Shown piece by piece: positions 1 to 5,815 of a DNA stretch of 5,962 bases. The notes under the pieces were generated by a model. It saw nothing but the letters and a program-made list of their open reading frames with translations, had not been told where the DNA came from and did no database searches. The translations under genes and the position numbers were made by a program. The stretch spans positions 1-5,962 of the forward strand of contig JALVEG010000020.1 of the NCBI GenBank assembly GCA_027031145.1, written 5' to 3'. The DNA is from Saprospiraceae bacterium (lineage in GTDB: Bacteria > Bacteroidota > Bacteroidia > Chitinophagales > Saprospiraceae). Numbering within the stretch: the stretch's first letter is position 1; the number at the start of each line of letters is the position of its first letter.

Positions 1-583
1 GATTGGGAATATGTCAAATAAATTTGACATTCCAAAGTTCAGGTTTCAAGAAAACCGGAAAGTAGAAAGAAGAGAATATTTTGTAAGGGCTGCCGGATTG
101 GACTTTCAAATTTATTTGAAAGAAAGTGATAGGGGGGAATATGTCAAATAAATTTGACATTCCAAAGTTCAGGTTTCAAGTAAACCGGAAAGTGAAAAGA
201 CGGGAATGTTTTGTGAAGACTGTCAGCTTGGACTTTCAAATTTATTTGAAAGAAAGTGATAGGGGGATTATGTCAAATAAATTTGACATTCCAAAGTTCA
301 GGTTTCAAGAAAACCGGAAAGTAAAAAGACGAGAATGTTTTGTGAAGACTGTCAGCTTGGACTTTCAAATTTATTTGAAAGAAAAGATTGGGAATATGTC
401 AAATAAATTTGACATTCCAAAGTTCAGGTTTCAAGAAAACCGGAAAGTAGAAAGAAGAGAATATTTTGTAAGGGCTGCCGGATTGGACTTTCAAATTTAT
501 TTGAAAGAAAGTGATAGGGGGGAATATGTCAAATAAATTTGACATTCCAAAGTTCATGTTTCAGGATAACCGGAAAGTAAAAA
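1..583. repeat. Tandem array of ~129-bp units with palindromic ends
   Basis: Five units begin at 11, 141, 270, 396 and 526 (periods 130, 129, 126, 130). The fifth stops matching at about 583, and the array probably continues left of the window. Each unit has a perfect palindrome ATGTCAAATAAATTTGACAT (11-30 in unit 1) and a second, CTTTCAAATTTATTTGAAAG (103-122). The 14-bp core of one is the reverse complement of the other, so 14-35 and 98-119 form a 22-bp inverted repeat with 20 matches. Arms are the same in all complete units; differences sit mainly in the central ~35 bp. Units 1 and 4 are one variant and 2 and 3 another. Linkers contain a G-run of 6, 5, 3 and 6 bases. Units can be read as a short peptide starting MSNKFDIPKF, but the reading frame is lost at each 130-bp period. 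Function unknown; a noncoding structured repeat is the preferred reading. Confidence 0.95.
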
Positions 584-619
584 AAGCCTTCTCAATATCC
601 TTTGATAAAAGAGAAGGCT
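579..619 (-). terminator. Rho-independent terminator, minus strand
   Basis: AGCCTTCTC (585-593) pairs perfectly with GAGAAGGCT (611-619). Inside, TATC (596-599) pairs with GATA (604-607) around a CTTT loop. The seven A at 579-585 become a T-run after the hairpin on the minus strand, so it would stop leftward transcription. It lies exactly where the last unit of the tandem array breaks off. It is the second leftward terminator after the gene at 763-996 and may be a backup, or serve a short transcript not recognised here. Confidence 0.7.
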
Positions 620-670
620 CTGAATTAACTATTTCAAAAAAACGTAGAATTGTGTGCCGCGCACTAAATT

Positions 671-703
671 TAAAAACAAGATGGTGCCAAAACACCACCT
701 TGT
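671..703 (-). terminator. Rho-independent terminator of the small minus-strand gene
   Basis: On the minus strand an 11-bp stem, ACAAGGTGGTG with CACCATCTTGT (one G-T pair), closes a six-base loop TTTTGG and is followed by a T-rich run (671-676). On the plus strand the arms are 676-686 and 693-703. It starts about 60 bases after the stop codon of the gene at 763-996, the expected place for its terminator. No T-run follows on the plus strand, so it acts leftward only. Confidence 0.75.
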
Positions 704-762
704 AAAATAAGGAAAGCTGGGATGTAAATATCTTTATAGATTCGCATGTTCTGCTTTTATGT

Positions 763-996
763 TTAAACCAAATAAAAGGATTCCTCAGCCGGTGTATATA
801 TACTTCCAACATTACTTCCATTGATATACACATTAGCTCTTCCTCTTGAAGAGTGTTCTACATAAGCAATACCTTCATTATTTGTTAAAAACCTTTTAGT
901 AAAACCCATTTGAGTAAAACCGGTAAATTCAAGTGATACTGAAACACCTTTTAAAGGTTTGTTGTTTTTATATACTTTTATCTGTGATATCAACAT
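763..996 (-). CDS. Small single-domain Ig/carboxypeptidase-regulatory-like protein
   Basis: The 77-residue product starts MLISQIKVYKNNKPLKGVSV and shows the layout of a small beta-sandwich of the carboxypeptidase-regulatory/Ig-like type: strand IKVYKNNKPLKGVSVSL (6-22), a TNNEGIAYVE turn (39-48) resembling the T-D-x-x-G-x-A-x-F motif of these folds, then NVYINGSNVGSIY (55-67). No signal peptide, membrane helix or catalytic motif is visible, so it is probably cytoplasmic. Small stand-alone proteins with this pattern occur in various bacteria, mostly as hypothetical proteins; this is recalled family knowledge, not a search result. The ATG at 996 is the only good start; no Shine-Dalgarno is seen, which is normal in Bacteroidota. 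It appears to be a single-gene transcript ending at the hairpin 671-703. Biochemical function unknown; that the gene is real is fairly sure. Confidence 0.75.
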   Translation of the reverse strand: MLISQIKVYKNNKPLKGVSVSLEFTGFTQMGFTKRFLTNNEGIAYVEHSSRGRANVYINGSNVGSIYTPAEESFYLV

Positions 997-1212
997 ATTA
1001 TTATGATTTTATAATTTAATGATTTTATGATATTTGATTGTAAATAAATCATGACACAATATTACAAAAAAAACAAACATGATTTTTATGCCAAAATGTC
1101 AACACAGGCTCAAACCGTTATGAACATAGAGTGAAATGCCGCGAAAGTAGGTTGAAACGCCGCGAAAAGTTTTCAGGAATTTTGCAAACTGACATTTTTA
1201 CAGGTTATTTTT

Positions 1213-1242
1213 ATGTAGATTGATGTAGATTGAATGAGATTG
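1213..1242. repeat. Three-copy 10-bp tandem repeat
   Basis: ATGTAGATTG occurs at 1213-1222 and 1223-1232, followed by a third copy AATGAGATTG with two changes at 1233-1242. It lies inside the 356-bp segment bounded by the inverted repeats. No function can be assigned; it is a minor slippage-type repeat. Confidence 0.8.
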
Positions 1243-1305
1243 AGGTCAGTTAAATTCTGGAGCGATTAGAATGATAAATTTTGTTTCATGTTTCATATTC
1301 CAAGT

Positions 1306-1337
1306 TTTGCATATATTTTTTGAAGTTATTAAGTTTG
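1306..1337 (+). promoter_or_regulatory. Candidate Bacteroidota sigma-A-type promoter
   Basis: TTTG at 1306-1309 is followed by 20 bases and then TAAGTTTG at 1330-1337, a full match to the Bacteroidota -33 (TTTG) and -7 (TAnnTTTG) elements at the usual spacing. Transcription would start near 1342 and give the kinase gene a leader of about 255 bases that includes the right arm of the inverted repeat. In AT-rich DNA such matches also arise by chance. Confidence 0.4.
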
Positions 1338-1514
1338 GTTGTTTTGAAGTTTTGAAAGTGAGGTCATGAGACACTCGCTTATCAGATGTTTTTTTCAATG
1401 TTCCTTGTTTTGTGTTTTATTTTGAAAAAAGAACAGGCAACGAAGCGTAGGCAGATATCATTATGGTTGCTGTTAATTTATTTATCAATGTATGAAAAAA
1501 TGATATTCATGGTC

Positions 1515-1544
1515 GTTTCAACATACTTTCGCGGCGTTTCAACA
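1515..1544 (+). promoter_or_regulatory. Possible LytTR-type operator (9-12-9 direct repeat)
   Basis: GTTTCAACA occurs at 1515-1523 and again, identically, at 1536-1544, separated by exactly 12 bases. Known LytTR regulators such as AgrA bind two roughly 9-bp direct repeats about 12 bases apart, on one face of the helix. The pair ends 53 bases before the ATG of the kinase gene, whose likely partner is the LytTR regulator at 5053-5814. The left arm has a weaker version on the minus strand: GTTTCAACC at 1158-1150 and ATTTCACTC at 1137-1129. That the regulator binds here is inference. Confidence 0.35.
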
Positions 1545-1585
1545 GGCATTCGCGGGTTTTCGATTTTTCGTATTTGTTTTTTTCG

Positions 1586-1593
1586 TACTTTTG
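1586..1593 (+). promoter_or_regulatory. Possible -7 box directly before the kinase start
   Basis: TACTTTTG matches TAnnTTTG and ends four bases before the ATG at 1598. No -33 TTTG lies at the right distance. If used, it would need an activator, for which the direct repeat at 1515-1544 is suitably placed, and it would yield a nearly leaderless mRNA. It is an alternative to the promoter at 1306-1337 and is weakly supported. Confidence 0.25.
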
Positions 1594-1597
1594 GCAA

Positions 1598-4597
1598 ATG
1601 AAATATCCGGCAATAATATTGATATTATTTAGTTTTCATGTCATTGCTTTTTCCCAACAACCTGCTTTTCGAAAGTATGGGTTAAATGATGGTATTCCCA
1701 ATCTCAACAATCTAAGTCTGGGCTATACCGGTGATTCCTTATATTTTTCTATTTTTCCAGGATTAATGTATTACTTTGATGGAAAAGAGTTTACTCAAAC
1801 CTATTTTCCTGAAAGTCCCTGTGGTTTTAATAAAATAATAAAATTAAAATCAGGTGATTTATTTATATGTGCTTCCAGACTATTATACAGGGATAAAAAA
1901 AATAATTGGCATAAAATAAGAAAAATAAAAAAAATAAATGTTATAAATAAGACTTTATATGGTGTGGTTCCCGATACTATATTTATATATGATGAAAAAA
2001 CTTTTGAGTGGAAATTTCATAAAAAGTATTCATCTAATATTGATATTGCAAAAACGAGATTAGAAGTATATTATAATAATATTGAAAAGCCGGGATTACT
2101 TGAAAATAACAAATATTTATATGATATAGAAAAAGATAAACTTATAAATAAAGCATATAATTTGAAATATTCCGGTTTGGCATATGATTATCCAATATTT
2201 TTAAATGTTAATAATGATTACATTAAATGGGGATTTTGTGATGATCTGATTCAATTACCTTTTATTAACAGGAATAATTTTAATATTTTTCCTTTTTTAT
2301 TGGATAATGAAACAGAGTCACCATTTTCTTTTGTGATAGAAAACAGAAATGATAAATATTTTTATACTCTGGATTCGACATGCAATTTGAATTATGCAGG
2401 ATCACTTAATATTACAAATTTCCAAATTGTCAAGATAAGACAAGATATGATTTTTGTATCTTCTTTGAATGGTTTTTATAAAATAAATCCCTTTATTACT
2501 TATTATACAACTGAAAATTCAGGTATCGGAAAAAATATTTACAGTATTGTTGAGCATAATGGTAAAATATGGACGGGCGGATATGGTTCCGGATTTTCTT
2601 TACAAAATGCTACCAAATTTATTCCTGCAAAAAAATATTTAAATTATGAAAATCCGGGATTAAAGATTTTACCCGGTGGGTTTAAAAAATCAGATAATGA
2701 ATCCTGGTTTTTTAAAGAAAGTGCTCCTTCAATTGTCATTTTGAAAGATAATAAACTAAAAAGTTATCAGACTTTTTTAAATGGAGAAAAAAAATACGTA
2801 ACAGGTTATTATATTGATACATTAGATTCAGGTAAACTGGCTTTCGGACTTTCTAAGTATGGTTTAGGCTTGTTGGATAGTATCGTGAACAATAATATTT
2901 ATTTACATAATATTTCCGGTTCAAAAGGAATGATGTTAAAAAACGTTCTGACATTTGATCAGGACAAAGCAAACAGAGTATGGATGAGTATGGTTTCAAG
3001 AGGAATTTCCGTTTACGATATCGAAAAAGACACTGCTATTACATATCGATTCACTCAAAAGAATAAACTGAGTTTTGGAGCTTTCTCAATGCTAATAGAT
3101 GATTATGACCAATTGTGGTTAGGAACTATCAAAGGGCTTTACATGGTATCAAATATAAGTGAATTTGACATTTTTAATGATGATATTTTCAAAAAAGCCA
3201 TTCATATTATACTTCCAAACAATGATAATGATGTTGTTTTAGCAATGAAACAGACAGGCAAATATATTGTAGTCGGAAATAATTCAGGATTGAGTTTTAT
3301 TCCTCATAATAGTTATCCCAACGGTCTTGAAAAAATTGAAATACATCAATTATTGTATAAAGAAGATATAAACGGAGCCGGAACTGATCAGAATGCAATG
3401 TTTTATGATGGTAAAAAATGGCTATGGGTTTCGGTACAGAATGGTGTTTTAAAAGTAGATATCAATAATATCAAACTTGATACAACATCAGTCGAAATAG
3501 AATTGGTTGAGGTAAAAAACGGGAATACTGCCTTGAGTTCATATAATGGTATTATAACAATTGATCCGGTAAAAAGGAATCTTTTTTTAAAATTCAAACC
3601 AAAAGATAATCCTTCCTTTCTGAATAATATTTATTATAATTATTTATTAACAAATAATAAAAATGATACTATTGCATACCAACTCAGGAAAAATAACAAT
3701 ACTTTAATTATTGATTACCTGAATCCGGGTAAATACAATCTAAGTATTGAAGCATATAAAAATGGTGTAATAAAAGATAAGTTATTATTAAAAATCATTG
3801 TTCCATATACTTTTATGGAAAATCCATGGACTAAACCACTGATAATTATTTTATTTCTTTTGGCCATAAGCGGATTTATATATTATCGTAAAGAACAAAT
3901 TAAGAAAAATGCTATTAAAGAAATCTCTTTATCGAAATTGGAAAACGAAAAAGAAAAATTGAATGTACAGGCTATCATTAGCAGTTTCAATCCTCATTTT
4001 ATCAATAACAGCCTGCATTGGGTTCAATCAAGGTATTATAAAGATAAAGATTTGACTGTTATGATCGGAAGGCTTTCTCAAAATATAGCTTATATTTTTA
4101 ACAAAACAAAAAAGGGAATACCTTATCACAAGCTGAAAGAAGAATTAATTTTGGTAGAAAATTACATTGCAATCCAAAAATTAAGATTTAATAATAGTTT
4201 TGAGTATTTTAGTAATATTGACATAAATAAATTTGCAAATATCAATGTGATAGTTATGCAAATTCAAATCCATGTCGAAAATGCTATTGAACATGGATTA
4301 CGAAACAGAGCTGAAAGTAAATTTGTGAAAATTGATTTATCAGAAGATGATTTATACTACTATATATCGATTATTGATGATGGAACAGGGCGGAAAAGAG
4401 CTAAACAAATTGGATCTCAGGGTTCGCAATCAGGCGTACAAATGCTTGATGAACTATATTCTATTTTCAATGCAAATTCCAGAAATCAATATAAAATAAA
4501 AAGCAAATATTATGATGACATTTTTATTAAAAATAATGAGTATTTTGGGACAAAAGTTGTAATTTCGATTCCAAAAGGATTTGTTTTTGATTTGTAG
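1598..4597 (+). CDS. LytS-type sensor histidine kinase with periplasmic propeller
   Basis: This 999-residue membrane sensor would autophosphorylate and pass phosphate to a response regulator, most likely the LytTR protein at 5053-5814. Order: signal peptide 1-19 (MKYPAIILILFSFHVIAFS, then QQ); periplasmic beta-propeller of two-component-regulator type to about 640, with repeat strands around W325, W462, W507 and W610 (for example DQLWLGTIKGLYMV); Y_Y_Y domain about 664-741, ending in the typical LNPGKYNLSIEAY; one membrane helix about 748-767; a charged coiled linker 768-796; His_kinase core with FNPHF (phospho-acceptor His800); ATPase domain with VENAIEHG (Asn895) and DDGTG (927-931). The second glycine motif is the Bacteroidota form, GSQSGVQML. 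The ATG at 1598 is preferred to an upstream TTG at 1574 because it puts the signal peptide at the N-terminus. Unlike hybrid two-component systems of this phylum it has no receiver or AraC domain. The propeller ligand is unknown. Confidence 0.93.
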   Translation: MKYPAIILILFSFHVIAFSQQPAFRKYGLNDGIPNLNNLSLGYTGDSLYFSIFPGLMYYFDGKEFTQTYFPESPCGFNKIIKLKSGDLFICASRLLYRDKKNNWHKIRKIKKINVINKTLYGVVPDTIFIYDEKTFEWKFHKKYSSNIDIAKTRLEVYYNNIEKPGLLENNKYLYDIEKDKLINKAYNLKYSGLAYDYPIFLNVNNDYIKWGFCDDLIQLPFINRNNFNIFPFLLDNETESPFSFVIENRNDKYFYTLDSTCNLNYAGSLNITNFQIVKIRQDMIFVSSLNGFYKINPFITYYTTENSGIGKNIYSIVEHNGKIWTGGYGSGFSLQNATKFIPAKKYLNYENPGLKILPGGFKKSDNESWFFKESAPSIVILKDNKLKSYQTFLNGEKKYVTGYYIDTLDSGKLAFGLSKYGLGLLDSIVNNNIYLHNISGSKGMMLKNVLTFDQDKANRVWMSMVSRGISVYDIEKDTAITYRFTQKNKLSFGAFSMLIDDYDQLWLGTIKGLYMVSNISEFDIFNDDIFKKAIHIILPNNDNDVVLAMKQTGKYIVVGNNSGLSFIPHNSYPNGLEKIEIHQLLYKEDINGAGTDQNAMFYDGKKWLWVSVQNGVLKVDINNIKLDTTSVEIELVEVKNGNTALSSYNGIITIDPVKRNLFLKFKPKDNPSFLNNIYYNYLLTNNKNDTIAYQLRKNNNTLIIDYLNPGKYNLSIEAYKNGVIKDKLLLKIIVPYTFMENPWTKPLIIILFLLAISGFIYYRKEQIKKNAIKEISLSKLENEKEKLNVQAIISSFNPHFINNSLHWVQSRYYKDKDLTVMIGRLSQNIAYIFNKTKKGIPYHKLKEELILVENYIAIQKLRFNNSFEYFSNIDINKFANINVIVMQIQIHVENAIEHGLRNRAESKFVKIDLSEDDLYYYISIIDDGTGRKRAKQIGSQGSQSGVQMLDELYSIFNANSRNQYKIKSKYYDDIFIKNNEYFGTKVVISIPKGFVFDL

Positions 4598-4620
4598 CGA
4601 TAAAAAAATTAACAACATCG

Positions 4621-4641
4621 AATTGAACGAATTAACCGAAT
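4621..4641. repeat. AATTGAACG intergenic repeat, copy 1
   Basis: AATTGAACG (4621-4629) is followed by the variant AATTAACCG (4630-4638) and AAT. A second, cleaner copy lies at 4943-4965. Both are followed after some 40-55 bases by a similar ATTCGA...ATTAGAT stretch (about 4676-4691 and 4987-5002), suggesting an old direct duplication of about 85 bp within this spacer. No function is known to me. Confidence 0.65.
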
Positions 4642-4739
4642 AATTTCTTACAAGTAAAAAATTTAGATTAGGTAAATTCGAATAATTAGATGATGAAATA
4701 TTAAAATGAAACGTAAGCGTTATCTCTATGAGGTAAATG

Positions 4740-4846
4740 TACCTTTGCGATACTCCGCGATACCTTTGCGGCACTTTGCGGGATACCAGTAATATTTATT
4801 CATTTTCCCGCTAAGGGCGCTGAGGATACGCTAAGGCTCGCTAAGG
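4740..4846. repeat. Facing clusters of TTTGCG and CGCTAAGG repeats
   Basis: The left half has ACCTTTGCG at 4741-4749 and 4762-4770, a degenerate CTCCGCG between them, and CTTTGCGGGA at 4774-4783. The right half has four roughly 10-bp repeats in the opposite sense: CCCGCTAAGG (4807), GCGCTGAGGA (4817), TACGCTAAGG (4827) and CTCGCTAAGG (4837). CTTTGCGGGA pairs with TCCCGCTAAG (4806-4815), nine of ten bases, so a stem with a 22-base loop can form. It is much richer in G+C than its surroundings. Similar short GCTAAGG/TTTGCGG repeats are, as I recall, common between genes in Bacteroidota and other environmental bacteria. Confidence 0.8.
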
Positions 4847-4854
4847 AAAATAAT

Positions 4855-4901
4855 AGCTTAAAAAAATGACTAATAATTTATGATTAGTAAAAAATTAAGC
4901 T
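4855..4901. repeat. Nested palindrome upstream of the regulator gene
   Basis: AGCTTAA (4855-4861) pairs with TTAAGCT (4895-4901). Within it ACTAATAAT (4869-4877) pairs with ATGATTAGT (4880-4888), eight of nine bases around a TT loop. A-runs lie between the inner and outer arms. It lies 150-200 bases before the regulator start and might act as a terminator-like hairpin or a protein site; its T-run is only on the minus strand (facing the A-run at 4861-4866), so plus-strand termination is not supported. Confidence 0.6.
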
Positions 4902-4942
4902 GAAATAAGATACTTTCATTTATAGTTTTTATACTATCATCA

Positions 4943-4965
4943 AATTGAACGAATTGAACGAATTG
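4943..4965. repeat. AATTGAACG intergenic repeat, copy 2
   Basis: Two exact tandem copies of AATTGAACG (4943-4951, 4952-4960) are followed by AATTG. It is the counterpart of the copy at 4621-4641, about 320 bp upstream, and lies some 90 bases before the regulator start codon. Confidence 0.75.
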
Positions 4966-5052
4966 TTTTTTACTTTTAAAAAATGTATTCGATAAATTAG
5001 ATATTAAATGAAATAGATAAACTAATTTTAAGAAAGTTATAAGTTATATATT

Positions 5053-5814
5053 ATGAAATCAAAAAAAATCCGAGTTTGTGTAATAGAAGATGAAGATAAT
5101 GTAAGAAAATCTCTTGTTGAAGCAATTAATGATTCCAAAGAATTAACTGTGGTGTGTGAGGCAAACAGTGTAAAATCAGGGATAGAAGCCATTATGGATT
5201 ATTCACCTGATTTGATATTTTTGGATATTAAGCTTATAGGTGGTGATGCTTTTATGATTTTGGATGACCTGATTGATAACGGGTTTGATATTCCTCCTGT
5301 TGTGATCAATACCGGTTATGATGAATTTGAATATGCTCAAAGAATCCTGAATGAATATAAAAATACGGTTTTTTATATTCTTAGAAAACCATTTTGGGAA
5401 AATTGGAAAGAAAAAGAAGCAACCATTCTCAAGAAGTATTATGAAATAATGTATAGCAGTGAAACACTGGTTAAAAAGGATGACAGGATAATAATAAAAT
5501 CCAGATATAAGATCTTTGTTATAATCATTGATGATATTAAATTCCTGCAGGTAGCAAGAGGTCATAAAGGACAGGGTAAAACTTTAATTATTACTGATAG
5601 TAAGGAATATGTAATTAATAAAACTCTTAGCGTTATCGAAAATAAATTACCTCCCAATTTTATTAGAATAAACAGGTTTGAAATTATAAATATTTTATTT
5701 GTTTCAGAATATGACCAGGGGGAACAAATGGTTTCTTTGTTTGATTATGATGAAAAATTGGGTGTAGGAAATACTTATAAGGAAAATTTTTTACTGTATT
5801 TAGATAATTTTTAA
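5053..5814 (+). CDS. LytTR-family response regulator
   Basis: This 253-residue cytoplasmic regulator has an N-terminal receiver domain (about 5-125) and a C-terminal LytTR DNA-binding domain (about 144-250). Receiver residues are all present: acidic pocket Glu12/Asp13, phospho-acceptor Asp58 in IFLDIKL, Thr87 in NTGYD and Lys112 followed by Pro. The LytTR part shows IDDIKFLQVARG, the KTLSVIENKLPPNFIRINR stretch and IINILFV, matching the family pattern ending in F.RiHRSyiVN, but His is replaced by Asn (207) and Ser-Tyr by Phe-Glu. The usual C-terminal SRxY is GNTY. Length is typical. It is the expected partner of the kinase at 1598-4597, although 455 bp lies between the genes. The ATG at 5053 fits the receiver start exactly; no Shine-Dalgarno is visible. 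It may regulate its own system via the 9-12-9 repeat at 1515-1544 (inference). Confidence 0.93.
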   Translation: MKSKKIRVCVIEDEDNVRKSLVEAINDSKELTVVCEANSVKSGIEAIMDYSPDLIFLDIKLIGGDAFMILDDLIDNGFDIPPVVINTGYDEFEYAQRILNEYKNTVFYILRKPFWENWKEKEATILKKYYEIMYSSETLVKKDDRIIIKSRYKIFVIIIDDIKFLQVARGHKGQGKTLIITDSKEYVINKTLSVIENKLPPNFIRINRFEIINILFVSEYDQGEQMVSLFDYDEKLGVGNTYKENFLLYLDNF

Positions 5815-5815
5815 T

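Larger units (their letters stand above)
1132..1541. repeat. Fold-back pair of 27-bp inverted repeats
   Basis: Plus-strand 1132-1158 and 1515-1541 are reverse complements with 25 of 27 positions matching (right arm starts GTTTCAACATACTTTCGCGG). They enclose 356 bp. Each arm is flanked by a further partial copy of the same GTTTCAAC/TTCGCGG module: GCCGCGAAAAG at 1159-1169 on the left and GTTTCAACAGGCATTCGCGG at 1536-1555 on the right. The arms are clearly richer in G+C than the surroundings. The interior has no recognisable gene. It could be a relic of a small transposable element, a pair of facing operators, or two copies of a dispersed intergenic repeat. No target-site duplication was identified. 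Confidence 0.75.
997..1597. other. Intergenic region between divergent genes
   Basis: This 601-bp stretch separates the small leftward gene from the rightward kinase gene. It holds the inverted repeats at 1132-1158 and 1515-1541, a 10-bp tandem repeat at 1213-1242, and two promoter-like sequences listed separately. A possible 71-codon reading frame at 1386-1601 has no recognisable domain and overlaps the repeat and the kinase start, so it is not called. No transposase fragment or RNA gene is recognised in it. Confidence 0.7.
4598..5052. other. Repeat-rich spacer between kinase and regulator genes
   Basis: This gap of 455 bp holds no credible gene. Its contents are an AATTGAACG repeat in two places (4621-4641 and 4943-4965), a GC-rich repeat cluster (4740-4846) and a nested palindrome (4855-4901). 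No clear terminator follows the kinase stop codon and no full TTTG / TAnnTTTG promoter was found ahead of the regulator, so it remains open whether the two genes are co-transcribed. Confidence 0.75.

Noticed and set aside
1..583. CRISPR array
   Set aside because: Units are 126-130 bp and nearly identical throughout; there are no short repeats alternating with unique spacers and no cas gene.
1..583. Integron attC array or diversity-generating retroelement repeats
   Set aside because: No RYYYAAC/GTTRRRY core sites, integrase or reverse transcriptase are seen. Differences between units are mixed transitions in both directions, not changes confined to template adenines.
561..833. Minus-strand reading frame of 90 codons
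   Set aside because: It overlaps the small gene at 763-996 in another frame, runs through both terminator hairpins and has no recognisable domain.
1574..1597. Upstream TTG as kinase start
   Set aside because: It would add eight residues (beginning MFFSYFWQ) ahead of a normal signal peptide; the ATG at 1598 gives the standard signal peptide layout.
1386..1601. Plus-strand reading frame of 71 codons before the kinase
   Set aside because: Composition reflects the AT-rich intergenic DNA, it runs through the GC-rich repeat arm and overlaps the kinase start; no family resemblance.
4740..4768. TACCTTTG matches to the -7 promoter box at 4740-4747 and 4761-4768
   Set aside because: No TTTG lies about 20 bases upstream of either, and both are parts of the TTTGCG repeat family.
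4454..4774. Minus-strand reading frame over the kinase 3' end
   Set aside because: It is a shadow of the kinase gene running into intergenic repeats, with no domain.
5203..5565. Minus-strand reading frame inside the regulator gene
   Set aside because: It lies wholly opposite the well-supported receiver-LytTR gene and has no recognisable features.
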